Shown: positions 9,339 through 16,835 of the stretch, in pieces
How positions within the stretch are numbered: position 1 is the first letter of the stretch
How the letters are laid out: the number at the start of each line of letters is the position of its first letter
NCBI GenBank assembly: GCA_045646365.1
Contig: JAZRKP010000054.1
Location: 1-51,904 of the forward strand
DNA length: 51,904 nucleotides
DNA from: SIG454 sp045646365
GTDB taxonomy: Bacteria; Bacillota; Clostridia; Monoglobales; Monoglobaceae
Direction of reading: 5' to 3'
Program-made: the position numbers and the translations under genes
The notes under the pieces: model-generated
Told to the model about the DNA's origin: nothing
Seen by the model: only the letters and a program-made list of their open reading frames with translations
The model's database searches: none

Positions 9339-10022
9339 ATGGCAGAGAAAAAAGAATTACTCACTCTTAAACTATATAAAAACGGAATGGTGGTTTATGT
9401 AAACGAAAATGCCACATATAAGGAAGTTAAAACTGCACTTGTTAAAAAGTTTGAGGAGTCAAAGAACTTTTTTAAAGGCGTGAAGAAAATCGGGTTTAAA
9501 GGAACCCCGCTTACCCGTGAAGAATACGAAAAGCTTGCGGATAAGATTTCTGATGTTTTAAAGGATAGCGTTGAGTATTGGGAAAATCCCGAAACACCTG
9601 AGCAGACAACAGAGGAAAAGGTTAAGGAAGCAATAAACGCTAGACAAATTCTTGACAGAGCCATGAGTGTAGAAACAGAGGACGAATATACAAAGTTCTA
9701 TAAAAAGACCTTGCGTTCAGGTCAGCTCCTTGAATCCGAGGGCAGTGTTGTTATTGTTGGGGATGTAAACCCGGGTGCTGAGGTTGTTGCTGAGGGGAAT
9801 ATCTTTGTTATGGGAAGTGTTAAAGGCCTTGTCCACGCAGGAAAAAGCGGTAATCGTGAGGCGGTTGTGGTTGCACTTAATCTCTCACCAACACAGCTTA
9901 GAATTGCAGACCTTATAACAAGGTCACCGGAGGGTGAAAGCAAGGATTATCTCAGTCCGGAACTGGCATATATCAAGGATGATAAAATATTTATTGAAGA
10001 ATTTTTGCAAAAAAGAAAATAA
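9339..10022 (+). CDS. minC: Septum site-determining protein MinC
   Basis: This 227-residue protein has an N-terminal FtsZ-interacting domain (about 1-105), a linker and a C-terminal beta-helix with GDVNPGAEVVAEGNIFVMGSV, the MinC signature that binds MinD. It inhibits Z-ring formation at the poles. I prefer ATG 9339 (starting MAEKK) because GAAAGGA at 9324-9330 is eight bases upstream; the in-frame ATG at 9333 is too close to it. It is separated from minD by a 122-base gap carrying its own promoter. Confidence 0.92.
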   Translation: MAEKKELLTLKLYKNGMVVYVNENATYKEVKTALVKKFEESKNFFKGVKKIGFKGTPLTREEYEKLADKISDVLKDSVEYWENPETPEQTTEEKVKEAINARQILDRAMSVETEDEYTKFYKKTLRSGQLLESEGSVVIVGDVNPGAEVVAEGNIFVMGSVKGLVHAGKSGNREAVVVALNLSPTQLRIADLITRSPEGESKDYLSPELAYIKDDKIFIEEFLQKRK

Positions 10023-10026
10023 TATT

Positions 10027-10055
10027 TTGACTTTTGAGAATATATGTGATATACT
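10027..10055 (+). promoter_or_regulatory. SigA-type promoter for minD-minE-mgsA
   Basis: TTGACT at 10027-10032 and TATACT at 10050-10055 are separated by exactly 17 bases. The promoter sits just after the minC stop, about 90 bases before minD, so minD, minE and mgsA can be transcribed without the mre-minC operon. Confidence 0.65.
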
Positions 10056-10144
10056 TTATGTGTATGTAGAAAAATCAGAGAATAAATATGTAGAATTTTG
10101 AAGCTTTCAGGCTTTGGATTTGGTTTTACTTATGGAGGTAAATT

Positions 10145-10948
10145 ATGGCAAAAGCACAGTCGCAGGTAATAGTTATAACCTCAGGTAAAGGTGGGGTTGG
10201 TAAAACAACAACAACTGCCAATATCGGGGTAGGACTTTCATTACTGGGTAAAAAGGTTGTTTTAGTTGATACAGATATCGGGCTTCGTAACCTGGATGTC
10301 GTTTTAGGTCTTGAAAACAGAATTGTTTATGACCTTGTTGATGTTGTTTCCGGAAACTGTAAGGTGAGACAGGCTCTTATCAAGGATAAGCGCTATGAAG
10401 GACTCTGTCTTATCCCTGCTGCACAGACAAAGGATAAAGATGCGGTAACGGAAGAACAGATGAAAAAGCTTTGTGAGGAACTTAAGGAAGAATTTGATTT
10501 TATAATCATAGACTGTCCTGCAGGTATTGAACAGGGCTTTAAAAATGCTATCGCGGGAGCAGATAAAGCTATTGTTGTTACAACGCCTGAAGTTTCGGCT
10601 GTTCGTGACGCAGACAGAATAATCGGTCTTTTGGACGCAAACGAACTTGATGACCACTTCCTCTTGATTAACCGTATCAGAACAGATATGGTAAGAAGAG
10701 GCGAAATGATGAATGTTGATGATGTTATTGATATTTTAAATATTGAACTTATCGGTATCGTTCCTGATGATGAAAATATTATTGTTTCAACAAATAAGGG
10801 TGAACCTGCAGTTGTTAATATGAAATCTGTTGCAGGTCAGGGATACCGTAACATCACTAAGCGTTTAAGCGGTGAAAATGTTCCGCTTATGGAGCTTGAC
10901 GGCGGTGGATTTTTCTCAAAACTCTTTGGGAAATTTAAAAAGAGATAA
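10145..10948 (+). CDS. minD: Septum site-determining protein MinD (ATPase)
   Basis: This 267-residue ParA-type ATPase has the deviant Walker A motif SGKGGVGKTTTT near residues 13-24, DTDIGLRNLD as switch I and DCPAGIEQGF as Walker B. A C-terminal amphipathic tail (FFSKLFGKFKKR) inserts in the membrane when ATP is bound. MinD carries MinC to the membrane and is released by MinE. GGAGG lies seven bases before the ATG. The gene is complete. Confidence 0.95.
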   Translation: MAKAQSQVIVITSGKGGVGKTTTTANIGVGLSLLGKKVVLVDTDIGLRNLDVVLGLENRIVYDLVDVVSGNCKVRQALIKDKRYEGLCLIPAAQTKDKDAVTEEQMKKLCEELKEEFDFIIIDCPAGIEQGFKNAIAGADKAIVVTTPEVSAVRDADRIIGLLDANELDDHFLLINRIRTDMVRRGEMMNVDDVIDILNIELIGIVPDDENIIVSTNKGEPAVVNMKSVAGQGYRNITKRLSGENVPLMELDGGGFFSKLFGKFKKR

Positions 10949-10969
10949 TAGCGGTAAAGGAGAATTGAA

Positions 10970-11248
10970 ATGATAGATTTGTCCAGAATATTCGGTCGCC
11001 GCAAGGTTAATTCGAAGGATTTGGCTAAAGACAGACTTAAACTTGTTCTGGTCCATGACCGTGCAAACACAGATACAGATTTTTTGGAAAAAATTAAGGA
11101 TGAGATTATGAAGGTTCTTGAGAAATATATGGATGTTTCTGATAGTGGCCTTGATATTCAGATAACACAGGCGCAGAGTGAGGATGGAAAGTCAACTGTT
11201 CCTGCTTTGACTGCCAATATTCCTATTAAAGCAATGAAGAGAAAATAA
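10970..11248 (+). CDS. minE: Cell division topological specificity factor MinE
   Basis: This 92-residue protein starts with an amphipathic membrane helix (DLSRIFGR), then the anti-MinCD segment KDLAKDRLKLVLVHDR, followed by the beta-alpha dimer domain. MinE stimulates MinD ATPase and drives pole-to-pole oscillation. It lies 21 bases after minD behind AAAGGAG. Presence of MinE rather than only DivIVA implies an oscillating Min system. Confidence 0.93.
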   Translation: MIDLSRIFGRRKVNSKDLAKDRLKLVLVHDRANTDTDFLEKIKDEIMKVLEKYMDVSDSGLDIQITQAQSEDGKSTVPALTANIPIKAMKRK

Positions 11249-11266
11249 TGACAGGAGGTTTATATT

Positions 11267-11671
11267 ATGAATATTGCACTTATCGCTCATGATAAAAAGA
11301 AAGATTTGATGGTGGACTTTTGCATAGCCTATAAGACTATTTTGCAAAAGCATAGCCTTTGTGCAACGGGGACAACAGGTAGCTTGATAAACGAAGCGAC
11401 AGGAATGAATGTCAGCTTGTTTTTGTCAGGCCCTCAGGGTGGAGATCAGCAGATTGGCGCAAGAATTGCGTATAACGAGATAGATTTGGTTCTGTTTTTC
11501 CGTGACCCGCTTACAGCACAGCCTCATGAGCCAGATGTGTCGGCTTTGTTCCGCCTTTGTGATGTTCATAATATTCCGCTGGCAACAAATGTTGCAACCG
11601 CGGAGGTTTTAATCCGTGGCCTTGAACGCGGTGACCTTGATTGGCGTGATATTGTTAATCCCAAAAAATAG
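11267..11671 (+). CDS. mgsA: Methylglyoxal synthase
   Basis: This 134-residue protein matches MgsA end to end: GTTGSL for phosphate binding, SGPQGGDQQIGARIA with catalytic Asp60 (equivalent to E. coli Asp71), FRDPL and HEPDV, and NIPLATN. It converts dihydroxyacetone phosphate to methylglyoxal and phosphate, a glycolytic bypass used when phosphate is limiting. It is the last gene of the minD transcript, with CAGGAGG upstream and a terminator 19 bases after the stop. Confidence 0.95.
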   Translation: MNIALIAHDKKKDLMVDFCIAYKTILQKHSLCATGTTGSLINEATGMNVSLFLSGPQGGDQQIGARIAYNEIDLVLFFRDPLTAQPHEPDVSALFRLCDVHNIPLATNVATAEVLIRGLERGDLDWRDIVNPKK

Positions 11672-11685
11672 TCAGATAGAAATAT

Positions 11686-11714
11686 AAAAATCCGTCGCTT
11701 TGCGGCGGATTTTT
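11686..11714 (+). terminator. Rho-independent terminator after mgsA
   Basis: TCCGTCGC (11691-11698) pairs with GCGGCGGA (11702-11709, one G-T pair) around a TTT loop. It is flanked by an A-tract and followed by TTTTT, and ends the min-mgsA transcript. Confidence 0.85.
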
Positions 11715-11728
11715 GATAAGGAGCAACT

Positions 11729-12436
11729 ATGAACGAAATATACAACAGAACAGAAATGCTTATAGGAAACGAAGCGGTTGAAAAACTGAAAAACTCACAT
11801 ATTATGATTTTTGGTATAGGCGGAGTGGGTTCGTATGCCGCCGAAGCAGTTGCGAGAGCAGGTGTGGGTGAAATAACACTTGTTGATAAGGATAAGGTTT
11901 CAAAATCTAATATAAACAGACAGCTTATCGCCCTTAACTCAACGGTTGGAATTGCAAAGGTTGAGGTAATGAAAACGAGAATTGCGGATATAAATCCACT
12001 AATTAAAGTGAATGCCGTGGAAAGTTTTTGTCTGCCTGAAAACATTGACGATTTTTTTGACGGAAAGATTGACTATGTTATAGACGCAGTAGACACAGTT
12101 TCTGCAAAACTTGCTATCGTGGAAAAATGCAAAGAAAAAGGGATTGGTATTATAAGTGCAATGGGGGCCGGGAATAAACTCAATCCACAGGACTTTCAGG
12201 TTGCGGATATATATAAAACGGAAGAATGTCCTCTCTGTCGGGTGATGCGACGGGAACTTAAGAAAAGAAAGATTAAAAATCTTAAGGTTGTATATTCCAA
12301 AGAAAAAGCTATGGTTCGGGATGCAAAAATTGATACAGAAAGCGGAAAACAAATCCCTGGCAGCATATCATTTGTCCCGTCGGTTATGGGATTGATTCTT
12401 GCAGGAGAAGCTATAAAGGATATAATAAATCTGTAA
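11729..12436 (+). CDS. tcdA: tRNA threonylcarbamoyladenosine dehydratase (ThiF/MoeB family)
   Basis: This 235-residue E1-like enzyme has the nucleotide loop GIGGVGSYAAEAVARAG near residue 29, VDKDKVSKSNINRQL for ATP and phosphate contacts, and AVDTVSAK. TcdA cyclises t6A37 of tRNAs to ct6A using ATP. The length and the VMRRELKKRKI segment favour TcdA over MoeB or ThiF. AAGGAGC lies before the ATG, and it follows the mgsA terminator. Confidence 0.87.
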   Translation: MNEIYNRTEMLIGNEAVEKLKNSHIMIFGIGGVGSYAAEAVARAGVGEITLVDKDKVSKSNINRQLIALNSTVGIAKVEVMKTRIADINPLIKVNAVESFCLPENIDDFFDGKIDYVIDAVDTVSAKLAIVEKCKEKGIGIISAMGAGNKLNPQDFQVADIYKTEECPLCRVMRRELKKRKIKNLKVVYSKEKAMVRDAKIDTESGKQIPGSISFVPSVMGLILAGEAIKDIINL

Positions 12437-12462
12437 AAAATGAAAATATTTTAAAAATACTC

Positions 12463-12491
12463 TTGCCAAGACGAAAAGTTTATGATATAAT
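12463..12491 (+). promoter_or_regulatory. Promoter for tRNA-Pro
   Basis: TTGCCA at 12463-12468 and TATAAT at 12486-12491 are 17 bases apart, about 16 bases before the tRNA 5' end. Confidence 0.75.
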
Positions 12492-12507
12492 ATCTTGGTA
12501 AGTTTAA

Positions 12508-12584
12508 CGAGGTGTGGCTCAGTTTGGTAGAGCGCTGCGTTCGGGACGCAGAGGTCGCAGGTTCAAATCCTGTCACCTCGACCA
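12508..12584 (+). tRNA. tRNA-Pro (anticodon CGG)
   Basis: A complete 77-base cloverleaf. Acceptor CGAGGTG pairs with CACCTCG, followed by A and an encoded CCA. The D-arm contains GGCTCAGTTTGGTAGAGC. Anticodon stem CTGCG/CGCAG encloses loop TTCGGGA, giving CGG. The T-arm loop is TTCAAAT. A protein frame across it is an artefact. Confidence 0.95.
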
Positions 12585-12620
12585 AAAATCGACAAGATTC
12601 GTTAGAGTCTTGTCGATTTT
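12585..12620 (+). terminator. Terminator of tRNA-Pro
   Basis: AAAATCGACAAGA pairs with TCTTGTCGATTTT around a ten-base loop, starting at the first base after the CCA end. The closing strand supplies the T-run. Confidence 0.85.
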
Positions 12621-12706
12621 ACTTATTATCTATTCATTCTTCACTATTCCCTAAAAAGAGTTGTCGATTTTTGGGAAGTAATGGTGAAAAGGGAAGAAGT
12701 AAGGTT

Positions 12707-12728
12707 CAAACTCGTAAAATCGAGTTTG
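12707..12728 (+). other. Perfect 8-bp hairpin in the leader of the HisJ-like gene
   Basis: CAAACTCG (12707-12714) and CGAGTTTG (12721-12728) form a perfect stem with a six-base loop just before the AAAAGGAG ribosome-binding site of the next gene. It has no T-tract, so a translational rather than termination role is possible. This is sequence observation only. Confidence 0.35.
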
Positions 12729-12749
12729 CTTTAAAAGGAGAAAGCGAGA

Positions 12750-13535
12750 ATGTTTGATTTTCATATGCACAGTAAGGTGTCATTTGATTCGGAAGAGAGT
12801 CCTTTGAAGATGGTAAAGGCGGCGGAGGAGCAGGGGTTAAAAGAAATTTGTTTCACTGACCATTATGATTTTAACAGCGAAAAAGACGGACATCACGACT
12901 TGTTTACCATTGAATCTTATAATGAAGCATATGGGAATCTGCAGTCTGAAAAGCTTAAAATCAGAAGAGGTGTTGAATTCGGACTTACACCATGGAACCA
13001 AAAAGAACTTGACGAGTTTTTAGGCAAGGGTAATTTTGATTTTGTTTTAGGCTCAGTACATTATGTTGACGGAGTTGACCCGTATTTTAAAGAATTCTGG
13101 GAAGGTATCAGCTTTGACGAGGCTATTGAAAAATATATGCGTCAAACGCTTGAATGTGTAAAAGAACACGATAACTATGATGTTTTAGGGCATATTACAT
13201 ATGTGTGTAAATCGGTGCATAATCCGATAAAAGAAAATGTTCCTTATGAAAGAATAAGCGAAATTACTGATGAGATTTTGAAAACTGTGGTTGATAAAGG
13301 AAAAGGGATTGAGGTCAACACCAGTGGAATTGACAGAATAGGAGATTTTCTTCCGTCCTTTGAATATGTAAAGCGGTTTTGCCAGCTTGGAGGCGAAATT
13401 ATAACCGTCGGTTCGGATTCCCACGATAAAAGTCGAGTTGGACAGTATATTGATGATGCAATAAAAATGATTGGAGAATTTTCTCCTTATGTTTGCACAT
13501 TTGAAAACCGTAAACCGATTTTCCATAAAATATAG
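12750..13535 (+). CDS. hisJ: HisJ-type histidinol-phosphatase (PHP domain)
   Basis: This 261-residue PHP-fold phosphohydrolase has metal ligands in FHMHSKVS (His5, His7), FTDHYDF (Asp37, His38), GSVHYV (His104), a central HITYV segment and the C-terminal GSDSHD. HisJ removes phosphate from histidinol phosphate in histidine synthesis. No other his genes are near, so another sugar phosphate substrate is possible. AAAAGGAG lies before the ATG. It is separated from the T-box promoter downstream by about 45 bases. Confidence 0.8.
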   Translation: MFDFHMHSKVSFDSEESPLKMVKAAEEQGLKEICFTDHYDFNSEKDGHHDLFTIESYNEAYGNLQSEKLKIRRGVEFGLTPWNQKELDEFLGKGNFDFVLGSVHYVDGVDPYFKEFWEGISFDEAIEKYMRQTLECVKEHDNYDVLGHITYVCKSVHNPIKENVPYERISEITDEILKTVVDKGKGIEVNTSGIDRIGDFLPSFEYVKRFCQLGGEIITVGSDSHDKSRVGQYIDDAIKMIGEFSPYVCTFENRKPIFHKI

Positions 13536-13579
13536 CGTTGTAAAACGGAAGAAAAATAGATAAAAATTGAAAAAAGCTA

Positions 13580-13608
13580 TTGACTTTAACACTTTAAAGT
13601 GGTATAAT
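13580..13608 (+). promoter_or_regulatory. Promoter of the T-box transcript
   Basis: TTGACT (13580-13585) and TATAAT (13603-13608) have 17-base spacing. Transcription should start near 13615, at the beginning of the T-box leader. Confidence 0.8.
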
Positions 13609-13614
13609 ACATAG

Positions 13615-13910
13615 AAAGTGAATACACACAAATGCGTTTGAGCAGAACTAAGTAGACTTGGGAAGAACTTTAAGAGAGTTGCCGGTTGGTGCGAGGCATT
13701 GTGGATGACCAATTTGAATTCCTTCTGTTAGCAGTGCGCTGAACGGATAATTAGTAGGCGTTACCGGGAGTTCCCGTTATAGAACTAAGGTATGGAAGTA
13801 CCTGATAAGGTCGCTGTTGTGAGATAGTGACGAACTGAGGTGGTACCACGGGAATAAAGATAATCTCGTCCTCTGTATCCTTAACAGGATTGCGGAGGGC
13901 GTTGTTTTTT
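13615..13910 (+). promoter_or_regulatory. T-box riboswitch leader, probable Phe (TTC) specifier
   Basis: Stem I has AGTAGA on the 5' side of the specifier loop, AGAGAGTTGCCGGTTGGTG in the apical region, and GAATTCC on the 3' side. Helices CAGAA/TTCTG below and TTGG/CCAA above frame the loop, placing specifier codon TTC (Phe) at 13719-13721. The T-box core GAGGTGGTACCACGG is at 13837-13851. The antiterminator stem GACGA (13829-13833) with TCGTC (13866-13870) overlaps the terminator hairpin. Uncharged tRNA-Phe binding should allow read-through into the PaaK-type gene. The specifier reading is manual inference; the T-box itself is clear. Confidence 0.9.
13867..13910 (+). terminator. T-box-controlled terminator
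   Basis: CGTCCTCTGTATCC pairs imperfectly with GGATTGCGGAGGGCG around TTAACA and is followed by TTGTTTTTT. Its 5' strand is also used by the T-box antiterminator. Confidence 0.85.
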
Positions 13911-13972
13911 GCCTTATATAAATGGTGTTGAAGCTTAATACTATTCTAATTTTATATCATACGAAAGGATGA

Positions 13973-15286
13973 ATGATTATGCAACAGAATTATTACCAGA
14001 AAGAAATCGAAACTATGTCAGTTGAAGATATGAAAAAGCTTCAGTCTGAAAAGTTAGTTAAACAGGTTAAGCATGTTTATGAAAATGTGCCATACTATCG
14101 TAATCTTATGGATGAAAAAGGCGTGAAGCCTGAGGATATCCACGGAATAGAAGACCTGCACCTTCTCCCATTCCTTTCAAAAGCGGACCTTAGAGATGCC
14201 TATCCATACGGACTTTTAGCAAAACCGCTTTCTGATTGTGTTCGTATTCAGTCTACATCAGGAACAACAGGCAGACGAGTTGTTGCTTTTTACACACAGA
14301 ACGACATTGATTTATGGGAAGATTGTTGTGCCCGCGCCCTTGTTGCAGCAGGCGGAACGAAAGATGATGTGTGTCAGGTGGCATACGGATACGGTCTGTT
14401 TACAGGCGGAGCTGGTCTTAACGGCGGTTCACACAAAGTCGGATGTCTGACACTTCCTATGTCATCAGGTAATACAGAAAGACAGATTCAGTTTATGATG
14501 GACCTTAATGCATCAATCCTTTGTTGTACTCCGTCATATGCAGCATACATTGCAGAAACTCTGAAAGAACAAGGCTATAAGCCTGAGGATATTCCGCTGA
14601 AGTCAGGTATTTTCGGTGCTGAACCATGGACAGAAGAAATGCGTCAAGGTATTGAAGAAAGTCTTGGAATTAAGGCGTTTGATATTTACGGACTTACAGA
14701 AACAACAGGACCAGGAGTTGCCTTTGAATGTAGCGAACAGACAGGTATGCATATCAACGAGGACCACTTCTTAGCAGAAATTATTGACCCTGAAACAGGC
14801 GAGGTTCTTCCTGAGGGAAGCAAGGGTGAGCTTGTGTTCACATCTCTTGATAAAGAGGCGTTTCCTCTCTTGAGATACCGCACCCGTGATATTTGTGTAC
14901 TTTCCCGTAAAAAATGTTCCTGCGGACGAACACTTATTAAAATGGCAAAGCCTATGGGAAGAACTGACGATATGATGATTATCCGTGGCGTAAATGTATT
15001 CCCAAGCCAGATAGAAACTGTACTCCTTAACGAAGGTTATCAGCCTAACTATCAGATAGTTGTTGACCGCGTAAACAATAACGATACATTTGAAGTTAAT
15101 GTTGAAATGACACCTGAGCAATTTACGGATAAGGTAAGCGATATTCTTTCAATGGAGAAATCTCTTGCAAATGCAATGAAAACAATGCTTGGAATTAACC
15201 CTGCAGTTCATCTTGTTGCACCGAAGAGTATTGCCCGCAGTGAAGGAAAGGCAGTTCGTGTTATTGATAAGAGAAAACTTATATAA
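13973..15286 (+). CDS. paaK: Phenylacetate-CoA ligase family protein (PaaK-like)
   Basis: This 437-residue acyl-adenylating enzyme has the AMP/phosphate loop QSTSGTTGRRV at residues 93-103, the adenylation motif DIYGLTETTGPGV, and RYRTRDICVLSRKKCSCGRT with the cysteines typical of PaaK. A C-terminal domain has GRTDDMMIIRGVNVFPSQIE. PaaK activates aryl acids such as phenylacetate with CoA and ATP. In anaerobes it commonly accompanies indolepyruvate or arylpyruvate ferredoxin oxidoreductase in aromatic amino acid turnover, but those subunits are not in the window. Control by a probable Phe T-box supports aromatic amino acid metabolism. The ACT gene follows 20 bases later. Confidence 0.87.
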   Translation: MIMQQNYYQKEIETMSVEDMKKLQSEKLVKQVKHVYENVPYYRNLMDEKGVKPEDIHGIEDLHLLPFLSKADLRDAYPYGLLAKPLSDCVRIQSTSGTTGRRVVAFYTQNDIDLWEDCCARALVAAGGTKDDVCQVAYGYGLFTGGAGLNGGSHKVGCLTLPMSSGNTERQIQFMMDLNASILCCTPSYAAYIAETLKEQGYKPEDIPLKSGIFGAEPWTEEMRQGIEESLGIKAFDIYGLTETTGPGVAFECSEQTGMHINEDHFLAEIIDPETGEVLPEGSKGELVFTSLDKEAFPLLRYRTRDICVLSRKKCSCGRTLIKMAKPMGRTDDMMIIRGVNVFPSQIETVLLNEGYQPNYQIVVDRVNNNDTFEVNVEMTPEQFTDKVSDILSMEKSLANAMKTMLGINPAVHLVAPKSIARSEGKAVRVIDKRKLI

Positions 15287-15306
15287 AATATCAGGGAGGA
15301 TTTATT

Positions 15307-15738
15307 ATGGCTATCAAACAGTTAACAGTATTTGTTGAAAACAAAAAAGGTTCAGTGGCTTCGGTTACAAAGTTGCTTTCTAAAGAAAATGTAAACATAA
15401 GAGCACTCTCCATTGCTGAAACTGAAGGATTTGGTATTCTTCGCCTTATTGTAAGCGATGAAACAACTGCCGAAAAGACACTTAAAAATGATGGGTATCT
15501 TATAAAGATTACAGATGTTGTCGGTGTTAAGATTGGTGATGCACCTGGAAAACTTTCAGAGGCATTGGCTATTCTTGATGAAGCTGAAATAAATGTGGAA
15601 TACTTGTATGCTTTTATGGCACGCACAGAAAAACACGCCTATGTTGTTTTAAGAGTTGAGGATAATAAGTGTGCGGAATCCGCCCTTGAATCAGCAGGGT
15701 TTCATATTATAACAGATGCTGATGTAAATAAACTTTAA
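15307..15738 (+). CDS. Tandem ACT-domain amino acid-binding protein
   Basis: This 143-residue protein is two ACT domains back to back: the first from about residue 4 (LTVFVENKKGSVASVTKLL) and the second from about residue 72 (GKLSEALAILDEAEINVEYL). Stand-alone ACT pairs bind amino acids and modulate partner enzymes. This family regularly sits beside PaaK-type ligases in anaerobes. It shares the T-box transcript and is followed by a terminator. Which amino acid it binds is unknown; an aromatic one is inferred from context. Confidence 0.85.
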   Translation: MAIKQLTVFVENKKGSVASVTKLLSKENVNIRALSIAETEGFGILRLIVSDETTAEKTLKNDGYLIKITDVVGVKIGDAPGKLSEALAILDEAEINVEYLYAFMARTEKHAYVVLRVEDNKCAESALESAGFHIITDADVNKL

Positions 15739-15757
15739 GAGCAAATGCTTTATAGAT

Positions 15758-15800
15758 TGCATCATTTTGTACTTATAATACAAAATGGTGCAGTTTTTTT
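15758..15800 (+). terminator. Terminator after the PaaK-ACT operon
   Basis: A 14-bp stem, TGCATCATTTTGTA (15758-15771) with TACAAAATGGTGCA (15779-15792, one G-T pair), is followed by GTTTTTTT. Confidence 0.88.
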
Positions 15801-15842
15801 ATAAAACGGAGAGAATTTTAGACAGAGATTAAACTATCATAC

Positions 15843-15871
15843 TTTACAAAATCCTGCGAATATGATAAGAT
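15843..15871 (+). promoter_or_regulatory. Candidate promoter for the TIM-barrel isomerase gene
   Basis: TTTACA (15843-15848) and TAAGAT (15866-15871) are 17 bases apart, about 50 bases before the ATG. Both boxes match consensus at four or five positions. Confidence 0.4.
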
Positions 15872-15921
15872 AAAGAGGAATGAAAATACATAAACTAAAA
15901 TGAGATAAAGGCGGAAATGAA

Positions 15922-16743
15922 ATGTGTAATTATAGTTTTGGGTTAAGAGGTCACGATATTGCGGGTAATTTTGAGGGAATGTGTGAGAAAGCAAAGGAAA
16001 ATAAAGTGGAATTACTCCAGTTTGCCCTTGCAAAAACCTGTAATGATGTTGATTTTGACAAGATTGGTTACGACAGAGGAATATCGCAGAAGATAAACGA
16101 AGAGCTTATAAAGAACGAACTTTCAGTTGCGGTTTTGGGTTGCTATATTAACCCTGTTGAAATTGATGAAAATTCCAGAAAGATACAAATAGAACGATTC
16201 AAAAACTTTATATGCTATGCAAAAGATTTTAATGCGGGCGTTATCGGAACAGAAACGGGGATTGCCGGAACAGTTGAAGAAACGCACACAGATAAGGTGT
16301 ACGGTGAATTCCTGAATAATATGTCGCCTTTGGTTGAAAAGGCTGAGGAGATGGGTGTTAAGATTGGGATAGAGCCTGTGTGGATATATACAATTTACTC
16401 CGTGGATATGATGGAGAGAATGATTAGAGATATGCAGTCTGACAGCCTTGCGGTAATACTGGATATATCAAATATGATAACTGCTGAAAATCACCATACG
16501 CAGGATTATATGATTCAGGACGCCTTTGACCGTCTGGGGGACAGAATAAGAACAATCCACTTAAAGGATTATAAATTCACAGAAGAAGGAAAGAGGTTCA
16601 CACCAGCAGGAACAGGACTTCTGAATACAAAGCTTATATTTGAGAATATTAAAGCAATGAAGAATAAACCACAGATTATACTGGACGAGTTACCGCTTGC
16701 ATTGTATAGTGAAACTGTGGAGCGTATTAAAAGAATTATATAA
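15922..16743 (+). CDS. Sugar phosphate isomerase/epimerase (xylose isomerase-like TIM barrel)
   Basis: This 273-residue protein has the AP-endonuclease-2/xylose isomerase-like fold. Expected metal ligands are visible as Glu in KIGIEPVW, Asp in AVILDISNM, His in TIHLKDYKF and Glu near the end in IILDELPLA. Family members isomerise or epimerise sugars or inositol derivatives. The start region MCNYSFGLRGHDI is typical of a barrel beginning without a signal peptide. No sugar kinase or transporter is adjacent, so the substrate cannot be inferred. It stands alone between a terminator and a new promoter. Confidence 0.8.
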   Translation: MCNYSFGLRGHDIAGNFEGMCEKAKENKVELLQFALAKTCNDVDFDKIGYDRGISQKINEELIKNELSVAVLGCYINPVEIDENSRKIQIERFKNFICYAKDFNAGVIGTETGIAGTVEETHTDKVYGEFLNNMSPLVEKAEEMGVKIGIEPVWIYTIYSVDMMERMIRDMQSDSLAVILDISNMITAENHHTQDYMIQDAFDRLGDRIRTIHLKDYKFTEEGKRFTPAGTGLLNTKLIFENIKAMKNKPQIILDELPLALYSETVERIKRII

Positions 16744-16769
16744 GTTTGGTTAAGCGTGGAACAGCGGTG

Positions 16770-16798
16770 TTGTAATTTAACTAAAATTATGTTATAAT
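16770..16798 (+). promoter_or_regulatory. Promoter for the lipid kinase-hydE pair
   Basis: TTGTAA (16770-16775) and TATAAT (16793-16798) have 17-base spacing. Predicted transcription starts near 16805, which makes the ATG at 16806 an unlikely start and supports ATG 16836. Confidence 0.65.
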
Positions 16799-16835
16799 AA
16801 GGTTAATGAGAATTATTTTAGGTGGCGGTGAAAAA

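Noticed and set aside
12512..12757. 81-codon open frame over tRNA-Pro
   Set aside because: It is the translation of the tRNA and its terminator, with no ribosome-binding site.
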